From: Parabacteroides sp. ZJ-118
GTDB lineage: Bacteria > Bacteroidota > Bacteroidia > Bacteroidales > Tannerellaceae
Direction of reading: 5' to 3'
Length of the DNA stretch: 58,421 nucleotides
Assembly: GCF_011038785.1 (NCBI RefSeq)
Contig: NZ_JAAKDT010000017.1
Coordinates: 1-58,421 of the forward strand
The notes under the pieces are model-generated. The model did not search any database. It was not told the DNA's origin and saw only the letters and a list, made by a program, of their open reading frames with translations. The number at the start of each line of letters is the position of its first letter. Positions within the stretch are counted from its first letter, which is position 1. This document shows positions 46,134 through 53,953 of this stretch, piece after piece. The translations under genes and the position numbers were made by a program.

Positions 46134-48422
46134 TTATTTACTTAGTATCAGTGTGGAAGGCATCTTCTGCAAGGCCTCTTTCCGGTGCTCGGAGACATCA
46201 TTCCAGGTCTTATAGCTGATCAGCATGAAGTTGAAGCCATTGAACGACTGGGGCGTAAGGTCTTTCTCTCCTAAAAGTGCGGCCTGCTCCACTTCGTTCG
46301 CGAACCGCCGGATTCCCTCCCGGATCGCCTCGTGCCCCGGGGTCGTGCCGCTGGATCTGTCAAGTATGCCGACCGAGCCGTGCGTGGACTTCAATAGGAT
46401 TCGGGCATATCCCAACAGGAACAGATCCTCCCCGGAGTCGATGACCACGATCACGCTCGATGCCTTGACAAAATTCCGGTTCACGAATACGCCCACCGGG
46501 CAATGGCTTTGCTCGATAAACATCTTCGTCTTGTCTTTCAGCAAGGCGCCCGGATAAAACCAGGACTCCGGAGCCTTGAGGCGTTTGAAATAACGGTTGT
46601 AGAAAGAGGACCGATAGTGGCTCGCCGCTATATCGTCCGGCGTGTCGCTCATCGATATCCCAGAACCAACCAGCAGGAAATCGTACCCCTCGTTGTTTAC
46701 GATGCTGCAAATATCCATCCCGGCATTGTTCGACACCTCGTAGCGGGTCTGCAGCTGGATACCCAGCTTCTTGGCCCCGTAAAGGATCGGACCGAAGCTG
46801 ACCTCCTCGAAATTATCCGTGTGCAGTGGGTTTACGTCCGGACCCACCGTCAGGTGCAACGCCGTCAGCTCCAGCTTGTTCTTGCCTTGGGCGAACATCT
46901 GGTAGGCCACGTCCAGCATGATCTGCCCGTTCCCGGCCCGTCCGAAAGAGAGCAGTACCTTGAATATCCCTTCTAGCGGCATCCACTCTTTCTGCTCCAT
47001 CCGCTTATCGTGCGCCCGGTAGCAGAATTTGATGAAGGAGACCAAGGGCGTTGTCATAAAGGTGGTGACCAGTGTCATCAGCACCAAGATCACGAATACG
47101 GAAGGTGTCAATATCCCCATCTCGTACCCGATCGTCAACACGACCAGCTCCATCAGCCCGCGGGTGTTCATGAGCGCCCCGATGTAGAGGCTGTCCCTCC
47201 AGCTCTCACCCGCGAACCGGGCGGAGAACATCGCCCCCCCGAATTTCCCCGCGATGGCCGCGACAATGAAGATAAGGCATAGCCACCATAATTCGGGTTT
47301 GTTTAAAAGACCGATTTCCGTACGTAACCCAGTGGACACGAAGAACAGGGGAAGAAACAGCGCGAGGGATACATCCTCTACTTTCTCGGTCATGATCTTG
47401 CGGAACTTGATATTTCCCGGCATCACCACCCCGGCGATAAAAGCGCCGAACAGGGCATGCAGTCCCAATATCTCCGTCAGGTAAGCCGAGGTGATCAACT
47501 GCAGGAAGATGAAAGCGACCAACCCCTTGTCGATCACCTCCTTGTTGTGGTAAATATGCCCGATCATCCGCAGGAATGGTCGCACTGCCAAAAACATAAA
47601 CGCTAGGTAAAGGACCGAGAACAGGATGTTGTAAATGGCGCTTAGCATCGAGCCTGCCTGTGCGATCGCTATGACGACCGCCAGCAAACACCATGCGGTG
47701 ATGTCCCCATTCGCCGCGCTTGCCAACGAGATGGTACCCAAATGTGTCTTCGTAAGTCCTTTCTCCTGGATAATACGTGCCAATACGGGGAAGGCGGTGA
47801 TACTCATGGCGATACCGATGAACAGGGCGAAAGAGAGGAAGGGCGTGCTTTTATCCGCGTATTTGCCGTACACGAAATAGGCGGTCAGCATGCCACAAAA
47901 GAAGGGGACGATCGTACTGGTATGACTGATTAAAATCGTTTCGTTCAGCTTTTTCCTCACTTCGGAGATATTAAGCTCCATCCCGATAGCGAACATGAAG
48001 AGTATCAGCCCGAATTGGCTCAGCATATTTATATTCGCTAACGATTCCGTCGGAAAAAGAAAGGCGGAAACCTCCGGGAATAAATGGCCTAATACGGAAG
48101 GCCCCAACACGATTCCCGCGACGATCTCGCCGATGACGGTGGGTTGCCCGATCTTCTGGAATAACCAGCCGAACAAGCGGCACGTAAGCAATATCGTGAT
48201 GATTTGTAAGAGCAGAATCCCTATGGAAGACTCGATATTATGTACCAATAACTGCGTAAACAGGGTAAATCCCTCTTCTAAATTGCCGGGCGTGTTTTGG
48301 ATGGACACAATCGAATCCTCCGGTTGCCGACTTTCCCCCTCTTTGGCGATGAGGTACATCAGCGAACCAAAAACGAGGACCATCATCAAGTAAAAGGCTA
48401 TACTCTTCGTTCCTTTGCTCAT
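46134..48422 (-). CDS. Kef-type cation:proton antiporter
   Basis: A 762-residue CPA2 family protein: an extra N-terminal helix, about 12 further helices forming the Na+/H+ exchanger fold (about 70-450), and a C-terminal cytoplasmic region (about 470-760) that looks like two universal-stress-protein-like domains (SFGRAGNGQIMLDVAYQM; VGVFVNRNF). Motif LHALFGAFIAGVVMP (about 323-337) and LARIIQEKGL (about 214-223) are typical. K+ or Na+ exchange for protons, possibly ligand-gated through the C-terminal domains. No TrkA-N (KTN) domain. Confidence 0.9.
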   Translation of the reverse strand: MSKGTKSIAFYLMMVLVFGSLMYLIAKEGESRQPEDSIVSIQNTPGNLEEGFTLFTQLLVHNIESSIGILLLQIITILLTCRLFGWLFQKIGQPTVIGEIVAGIVLGPSVLGHLFPEVSAFLFPTESLANINMLSQFGLILFMFAIGMELNISEVRKKLNETILISHTSTIVPFFCGMLTAYFVYGKYADKSTPFLSFALFIGIAMSITAFPVLARIIQEKGLTKTHLGTISLASAANGDITAWCLLAVVIAIAQAGSMLSAIYNILFSVLYLAFMFLAVRPFLRMIGHIYHNKEVIDKGLVAFIFLQLITSAYLTEILGLHALFGAFIAGVVMPGNIKFRKIMTEKVEDVSLALFLPLFFVSTGLRTEIGLLNKPELWWLCLIFIVAAIAGKFGGAMFSARFAGESWRDSLYIGALMNTRGLMELVVLTIGYEMGILTPSVFVILVLMTLVTTFMTTPLVSFIKFCYRAHDKRMEQKEWMPLEGIFKVLLSFGRAGNGQIMLDVAYQMFAQGKNKLELTALHLTVGPDVNPLHTDNFEEVSFGPILYGAKKLGIQLQTRYEVSNNAGMDICSIVNNEGYDFLLVGSGISMSDTPDDIAASHYRSSFYNRYFKRLKAPESWFYPGALLKDKTKMFIEQSHCPVGVFVNRNFVKASSVIVVIDSGEDLFLLGYARILLKSTHGSVGILDRSSGTTPGHEAIREGIRRFANEVEQAALLGEKDLTPQSFNGFNFMLISYKTWNDVSEHRKEALQKMPSTLILSK

Positions 48423-48436
48423 CTTCGTACGGTTTA

Positions 48437-48470
48437 CCGCGAATATAAGAAATATCCTAATATTATCAAT
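48437..48470 (-). promoter_or_regulatory. Promoter of antiporter gene
   Basis: Minus-strand -7 TATATTCGCGG (48437-48447), TTCG type, with ATTG (48467-48470) 19 bases upstream as a three-of-four -33 match. Confidence 0.45.
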
Positions 48471-48488
48471 GGGTATGTTTTTTTCTTT

Positions 48489-48496
48489 TATCTTTG
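48489..48496 (+). promoter_or_regulatory. -7 box of glgB
   Basis: TATCTTTG, exact TAnnTTTG match, 24 bases before the start codon. Confidence 0.5.
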
Positions 48497-48520
48497 CCGG
48501 GAACCAAATTATAATACATC

Positions 48521-50539
48521 ATGGAGTCTCTAAATCTGATAAAAAATGACCCGTGGCTGGCTCCTTATGAGGCGGCTATAGAAGGCCGGTATCAATACGT
48601 GATTGATAAAGAAAAGAGCCTGACGAATAATGGTAAACTCACCTTGTCCGAGATGGCTTCCGGATACCTTTATTTCGGGTTGCACAAAACTGCGAGAGGC
48701 TGGGTGTTCCGCGAATGGGCGCCGAATGCCACCGCTATTTATTTGATCGGAACATTCAACAGCTGGCAGAAAGATGATAAATACAAGCTTAAACGTAAGG
48801 CGAACGGCGTATGGGAGATCACTTTGACCGATGCGCGGATGCGTCATGAGGATCTGTTCAAGTTGCTGGTCGAGTGGGACGGCGGTAGCGGAGAACGTAT
48901 TCCCGCATGGATCCGCCGTGTGGTGCAAGATGAGCGATCCAAGATCTTCAGCGCCCAGGTATGGGATCCGGAGAAACCCTATAAATTCAAGAATAAACGA
49001 TTCAAACCCAAGAAATCCCCCCTTTTGATCTACGAATGCCATATCGGTATGAGCACCCAGGAGGAGAGGGTGGGGACCTATAATGAGTTCCGTCAGAAGG
49101 TATTGCCTCGCGTGGCGAAGGATGGTTATAACGCCATTCAGATCATGGCCATACAGGAACATCCCTATTACGGATCGTTCGGCTATCACGTAAGTAGCTT
49201 CTTCGCCGCCTCTTCCCGTTTCGGTACGCCGGACGAGTTGAAACAGCTGATCGACGAGGCGCACGGGATGGGTATCGCCGTGATAATGGACATCGTACAT
49301 AGCCACGCCGTAAAGAACGAGGTGGAGGGATTAGGCCGCTTCGACGGTTCGTATGACCAATATTTCCTGAATGGCGAACGCCGCGAGCATCCGGCATGGG
49401 ATTCTCTGTGTTTCGATTATGGAAAGAACGAGGTGCTTCATTTTTTATTGTCGAATTGTAAGTTCTGGCTGGAGGAGTATAAGTTCGATGGTTTTCGTTT
49501 CGACGGCGTGACTTCCATGCTTTACTACAGCCATGGCTTGGGTGAGGCTTTCTGTAATTACGGCGATTATTTTAATGGACGCCAAGATGGTGACGCGATC
49601 GTTTATCTAACCTTGGCCAATAAATTGATCCATGAGGTGAACCCGAGCGCTATAACGATCGCTGAGGAGGTGAGTGGCATGCCGGGCTTGGCCGCTGGGA
49701 TAGAGGATGGTGGGTATGGCTTTGATTACCGTATGGCTATGAACATCCCGGACTATTGGATCAAGACGATCAAGGAAAAGAAGGATGAGGATTGGCATCC
49801 GTCTTCGATCTGGTGGGAGACGACGAACCGCCGTGCCGACGAGAAGACGATCAGTTACGCCGAGAGCCACGATCAAGCCTTGGTGGGTGATAAGACGATC
49901 ATCTTCCGCCTGATCGACGCCGATATGTATTGGCATATGCAAAAAGATGACCATAATTTTATGGTAGATAGAGGTATCGCCTTGCATAAGATGATTCGTT
50001 TGGTTACGGCTTCTACCATTAATGGTGGCTATCTGAACTTCATGGGAAATGAGTTCGGACATCCGGAATGGATCGATTTCCCGCGGGAAGGCAATGGCTG
50101 GTCTTATAAATACGCTCGCCGCCAATGGGATTTGGTGGACAACTTGGATTTGAAGTATCACTTCTTGGGCGATTTCGATCGTGAGATGTTGGCATTGATC
50201 GCGGACGTGAAGAATTTCCAGGATACCCCTATCCGGAAGGTTTGGGATAATGATGGTGATCAGATACTGGCTTACATGCGTAAAGACTTGGTTTTCGTGT
50301 TCAACTTCAGCCCGACGAAATCGTTCACGGATTACGGTTTCTTGGTTCCGAAGGGCGAATATGAGGTCGTATTGAACACCGACGCAACCCGTTTCGGGGG
50401 CTTTGGCTTGTCTGATGATACCCTAAGGCATTTCACGCAATTCGACCCGTTATATAAGAAAGAAAAGAAAGAATGGCTGAAACTTTATATCCCGGCACGC
50501 AGCGCTGTCGTATTGAGGAAAGTGAAGGTCAAAAAGTAA
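48521..50539 (+). CDS. glgB: 1,4-alpha-glucan branching enzyme, eukaryotic type
   Basis: A 672-residue glycogen branching enzyme with an N-terminal CBM48 (about 60-150), GH13 barrel and C-terminal beta domain. Barrel motifs: DIVHSHAVKN (about 255-264), GFRFDGVTSM with the nucleophile Asp (about 326-335), AEEVSG with the acid/base Glu (about 383-388) and SHDQ (about 449-452). FDGVTSMLYYSHG and the overall length are those of GH13_8 enzymes such as human GBE1 rather than the GH13_9 GlgB of E. coli. No glgA or glgC is next to it; manA follows. Confidence 0.93.
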   Translation: MESLNLIKNDPWLAPYEAAIEGRYQYVIDKEKSLTNNGKLTLSEMASGYLYFGLHKTARGWVFREWAPNATAIYLIGTFNSWQKDDKYKLKRKANGVWEITLTDARMRHEDLFKLLVEWDGGSGERIPAWIRRVVQDERSKIFSAQVWDPEKPYKFKNKRFKPKKSPLLIYECHIGMSTQEERVGTYNEFRQKVLPRVAKDGYNAIQIMAIQEHPYYGSFGYHVSSFFAASSRFGTPDELKQLIDEAHGMGIAVIMDIVHSHAVKNEVEGLGRFDGSYDQYFLNGERREHPAWDSLCFDYGKNEVLHFLLSNCKFWLEEYKFDGFRFDGVTSMLYYSHGLGEAFCNYGDYFNGRQDGDAIVYLTLANKLIHEVNPSAITIAEEVSGMPGLAAGIEDGGYGFDYRMAMNIPDYWIKTIKEKKDEDWHPSSIWWETTNRRADEKTISYAESHDQALVGDKTIIFRLIDADMYWHMQKDDHNFMVDRGIALHKMIRLVTASTINGGYLNFMGNEFGHPEWIDFPREGNGWSYKYARRQWDLVDNLDLKYHFLGDFDREMLALIADVKNFQDTPIRKVWDNDGDQILAYMRKDLVFVFNFSPTKSFTDYGFLVPKGEYEVVLNTDATRFGGFGLSDDTLRHFTQFDPLYKKEKKEWLKLYIPARSAVVLRKVKVKK

Positions 50540-50561
50540 AACTCTATACACAAAACACGTT

Positions 50562-51539
50562 ATGTTATATCCATTTACATTTAAGCCGATCCTCAAGAAG
50601 GTGATTTGGGGCGGTTCAGATATCTGCCCGTTTAAGGGCATTACTCCGGTAGAGAACGGTGTGGGCGAGAGCTGGGAACTTTCTCATGTCGAGGGAAATT
50701 ATTCGATTGTCGACAATGGTGAGTGGGAAGGTAAGTCTTTGGATGAATTGATCCGTTCTTCCGGCAAGGAATTGCTGGGAGAGAAAGTGATGGAGAGATT
50801 CGGGACGACTTTCCCCCTGCTTATTAAGTTTATCGATGCCCGTGATAATTTATCCATTCAAGTTCACCCGGACGATGAGTTAGCGAAAAAACGCCATGAC
50901 TCTTTCGGTAAGACAGAGATGTGGTATGTGATCAAGGCGGAGAAAGGTGCCGGCCTGTATTCCGGTTTCTCTGAGCAAATCGACGCTGAAGAATACGTGA
51001 AACGGGTGGAAAACAATACGATCATGGATGTACTTCAACGTTACGACGTAAACGAAGGTGATGTATTTTTCTTACCGGCAGGACGTGTACACGCAATCGG
51101 AGCGGGTTGTTTTATCGCTGAGATCCAGCAGACCAGCAACATCACGTATCGTATTTACGATTACAACCGTAAGGACGCGAATGGCAACGGCCGTGAGTTG
51201 CATACGGAGTTAGCGAAAGATGCGATCGATTATACATTGTATCCGGATTATCGCACTCACTACAAAGGCCATACAAATGCCACGGTCGAGTTGGCGGACT
51301 GTACGTATTTCACGACAAACCTTTTGGATCTGGATACGATTATGGTTCGTAATTTCTCGGAACTGGATTCTTTTGTCGTTTACATCTGTATGGCAGGCAA
51401 GGCTTCCATCCGCGACAATAAAGGAAATGAGATCTTTGTGCACCAAGGGCAAACCATCCTGATCCCCGCTGACACGGAGGTCGTAACCCTCTCTCCGGCT
51501 CCGGGCGCTAAGTTCATGGAGACTTATATCGGTCAATAA
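50562..51539 (+). CDS. manA: Mannose-6-phosphate isomerase, class I
   Basis: A 325-residue zinc enzyme interconverting mannose-6-P and fructose-6-P, supplying GDP-mannose for surface glycans or using mannose. Zinc motifs are visible: IQVHPDDE (about 104-111) and later VHAIGAGC (about 176-183). Short form without the C-terminal extension of eukaryotic PMI. Located 22 bases behind glgB and followed by a strong terminator. Confidence 0.94.
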   Translation: MLYPFTFKPILKKVIWGGSDICPFKGITPVENGVGESWELSHVEGNYSIVDNGEWEGKSLDELIRSSGKELLGEKVMERFGTTFPLLIKFIDARDNLSIQVHPDDELAKKRHDSFGKTEMWYVIKAEKGAGLYSGFSEQIDAEEYVKRVENNTIMDVLQRYDVNEGDVFFLPAGRVHAIGAGCFIAEIQQTSNITYRIYDYNRKDANGNGRELHTELAKDAIDYTLYPDYRTHYKGHTNATVELADCTYFTTNLLDLDTIMVRNFSELDSFVVYICMAGKASIRDNKGNEIFVHQGQTILIPADTEVVTLSPAPGAKFMETYIGQ

Positions 51540-51563
51540 GGCCGGTCCGCTGAAATAATAATG

Positions 51564-51593
51564 AAGGCGGGAACACGAAGTTTCCGCCTTTTT
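51564..51593 (+). terminator. Intrinsic terminator after manA
   Basis: Stem AAGGCGGGAA (51564-51573) with 51581-51590, one G-U pair, loop CACGAAG, then T-run to 51593. Confidence 0.88.
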
Positions 51594-51637
51594 CAGTAGG
51601 GTTTTCCCATAATGAAACTTTTCGTATTACTATAGCA

Positions 51638-52126
51638 ATGGAAGTAGATGATTTACCAATAGCGTTAGAAGTAGCGAACGCACTTAAATCAGGACACCTA
51701 ATGATGGGTACGGCAGAGAGTTGTACAGGTGGAAAGATCGCCAGCCTGATAACCTCCATGGCGGGCAGCTCGGAATACTTCAATGGGGGTGTGGTAGCCT
51801 ATTGCAACGAGGTGAAACGCCATGTGCTCGGTGTCTCCGAGGCGGACTTGAATATGTACGGCGCCGTAAGCCAACCGGTCGTGGAACAGATGGCCCGTGG
51901 GGCTATGCGGGTATTGGGATGTGATTGTGCCGTCGCTACCTCTGGGATCGCCGGGCCGGGAGGCGGGACTCCCTCGAAACCGGTAGGAACGGTATGGATT
52001 GCCGCCGCTTATAAGGAGAGGATTCTCTCCGAGTGCTGTCATTTCGGGGAGAATCCTCGTAGGGAGAACATTCGCTTGTCGGCAGAGGCGGCGCTGCGTA
52101 TGTTACTCGGATTGATTCGTGAGTAA
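51638..52126 (+). CDS. pncC: CinA C-terminal family, NMN amidohydrolase
   Basis: A 162-residue protein corresponding to only the C-terminal domain of CinA. TAESCTGGKIASLIT (about 28-42), VSQPVVEQMARG and ATSGIAGPGGGTPSKPVGTVWIA (with the catalytic Ser/Thr) fit nicotinamide-nucleotide amidohydrolase PncC, which deaminates NMN to NaMN in the pyridine nucleotide salvage cycle. The N-terminal COG1058 domain is absent. The gene follows the manA terminator, so it may have its own promoter. It stops 9 bases before the convergent SGNH gene. Confidence 0.9.
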   Translation: MEVDDLPIALEVANALKSGHLMMGTAESCTGGKIASLITSMAGSSEYFNGGVVAYCNEVKRHVLGVSEADLNMYGAVSQPVVEQMARGAMRVLGCDCAVATSGIAGPGGGTPSKPVGTVWIAAAYKERILSECCHFGENPRRENIRLSAEAALRMLLGLIRE

Positions 52127-52135
52127 AGGGACCGC

Positions 52136-53875
52136 TTAATGAGCGATCTCGTCCACGATTTGTTTATAGCCTTCCTCGTTCGGGTGTAATCCGTCCGAGA
52201 ATAAGGATTCGTTTATCTTGCCGTCTTCCCGGAGCAACTTCGTACCCGGGTCCTTGAACGTATACCATCCGGTCTCGGCCATTTGACGGATGCGGAGATT
52301 GAGGTGCCTTACCCGTTCTTCTTGGTCGCGGCGGGGCAAGATGCCGATTACCTTGATCTCGGCCTCCGGCTGCTGTTGCCTGATGGCGGAAAGCAAGAAG
52401 CGAAGACCTTCTACGATCTCGTTGTCATTGTTGATCCCGATGTTGTTCGTGCCGATCATCAATACGACTTCCTCGGCCTTATATCCATCCAATTCTCCGT
52501 GATAAACTCTCCAAAGTACATTTTCGATCCTGTCCCATCCATATCCGAGATTGTGGAATCCGGCCGGGCGCATGATTTTCTCCCAGGTCTCTATACCTCG
52601 CACGGACGGTCCTTTGGGCTCTCCTCCCCAGAAATGCGTGATGGAATTACCTAGGATCACCCTTCGAGGCGGGTTACTCTGATTCAGCGAGAGAATATCC
52701 CGATGACGTTTTTGCCATTCGTAATTATTGGGTTCCCGGCGCTGGGTGACAGGCCTTGTAGTAGAGAGATCTCCTTGGGGGACGCGTAATATTTCCCGTA
52801 CTTTTCGCTCTACGGCCTTCGCCTGTGTTTCCATGCCCCAATCGGAAGGATGGACGTAATCTACCCAAGCGTCCGGGCGCAGTCCCAGCTCTTCTCGTGA
52901 AAGGTAGTAGATCTCCTTTATCCCTTGCGCCTGCAACTCTTCGAAAGCCTTTTTAGCTCCTTCGTTCATGCGTGTATAATCTTGTAACTTCGTATCGTCG
53001 GCGAGCGCGTTGCTATATCCGGCATGCTCCACCAATAAGATCGGAGAGGAGTGGGTGGCACGTATTTGCTTGACTGCGTCCGATATGAGTCGCGAGATCT
53101 CTTCTTTGCTCTTTGGCGTGAGGTTGGGCAGGCAGTCGAGGATATAAAGGCGTGCGTCTATCTCACAAATAAAATCCAATACCTCTTTCTCTAAACGTCC
53201 GTTACCGGAGAAGCCCAGGTTGATAAGCGGATATCCCAAAGAACGCCGCAAGATCGTGCTCCAAGTCATGCCCGGGCGAGAAGCGCATGCGCCTTGGGCG
53301 ATCGAGGTCCCGTATAAGAGAATCGGTTTCTCGGGCGATACGGGGATAAACGTAAGCTCATCGTTCTCGGGCACGCCGATTTCCAACCACTTTGTCGTAT
53401 TATAAGGAGGTAGGTAGAGGCGGAACTCATAGCCCCTGTCATGATATATATCTTTGCCTATGTTCGTATAATGGTATTGAAGCGTATCGCCGGAAGGATA
53501 ACCGCCGAAATAAAATCTCCATTGGCCGTCACTATCGATACTATATAGATCTACACCGGATACGCCTGTCGTGGGCATATGCGGCATATTCAGCGGTCCG
53601 CTTACTTGATAGCGTACTTTCAGTTCAGGGGCGTTGCTGAAAAAGTGAATCGCCAAACCGGCGGAGTTACGGGATAAATCCCATACGGGTTTACGTACCT
53701 TGCCTTCGGCTCTTTGGGGAAGCCGGACATAGCTGTCTCCGATCTCTTCGCTCCATCCTTGGTTTTGTATGACAGGAAATCCGCATTCGAGCGGGTTGAG
53801 CCATTTCCATTGCGCGTGGGCGGAAAGAGTCGTGAAACATACGAGCGTTAAGAAGATTTTGTGAAGTCTCATCAT
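52136..53875 (-). CDS. Exported tandem SGNH/GDSL hydrolase
   Basis: A 579-residue exported protein (signal peptide about 1-21, ending AHA/QW) with an N-terminal jelly-roll-like domain (about 25-185) and two SGNH hydrolase domains. Domain 1: YGTSIAQGACA (about 197-207, Ser), LGFSGNGRLE (Gly/Asn) and VHPSDWG (about 348-354, D/H). Domain 2: LGNSITHFWGG (about 405-415), MIGTNNIGI (Asn) and SDGLHPNEEGY (about 563-573). Both appear catalytically complete. Family members are acetyl or acyl esterases that remove O-acetyl groups from plant or host glycans. Divergent from the GH97 gene with shared promoter region, so a joint glycan-degrading role is likely. Confidence 0.88.
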   Translation of the reverse strand: MMRLHKIFLTLVCFTTLSAHAQWKWLNPLECGFPVIQNQGWSEEIGDSYVRLPQRAEGKVRKPVWDLSRNSAGLAIHFFSNAPELKVRYQVSGPLNMPHMPTTGVSGVDLYSIDSDGQWRFYFGGYPSGDTLQYHYTNIGKDIYHDRGYEFRLYLPPYNTTKWLEIGVPENDELTFIPVSPEKPILLYGTSIAQGACASRPGMTWSTILRRSLGYPLINLGFSGNGRLEKEVLDFICEIDARLYILDCLPNLTPKSKEEISRLISDAVKQIRATHSSPILLVEHAGYSNALADDTKLQDYTRMNEGAKKAFEELQAQGIKEIYYLSREELGLRPDAWVDYVHPSDWGMETQAKAVERKVREILRVPQGDLSTTRPVTQRREPNNYEWQKRHRDILSLNQSNPPRRVILGNSITHFWGGEPKGPSVRGIETWEKIMRPAGFHNLGYGWDRIENVLWRVYHGELDGYKAEEVVLMIGTNNIGINNDNEIVEGLRFLLSAIRQQQPEAEIKVIGILPRRDQEERVRHLNLRIRQMAETGWYTFKDPGTKLLREDGKINESLFSDGLHPNEEGYKQIVDEIAH

Positions 53876-53902
53876 TCCGGTATTACTTTGTTACAAGTAT
53901 GA

Positions 53903-53937
53903 CAAAGATAATGTATATATTTGTATTCATAAACAAA
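53903..53937 (-). promoter_or_regulatory. Promoter of SGNH gene
   Basis: Minus-strand -7 TATCTTTG (53903-53910), with TTTG (53934-53937) 23 bases upstream, slightly longer than usual spacing. It overlaps the divergent GH97 promoter. Confidence 0.5.
53916..53923 (+). promoter_or_regulatory. -7 box of GH97 gene
   Basis: TATATTTG, exact TAnnTTTG match 30 bases before the GH97 start; TTTG at 53887-53890 is 25 bases upstream, wider than normal. The box lies within the spacer of the divergent SGNH promoter. Confidence 0.5.
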
Positions 53938-53953
53938 CATAAATCCATAAATC

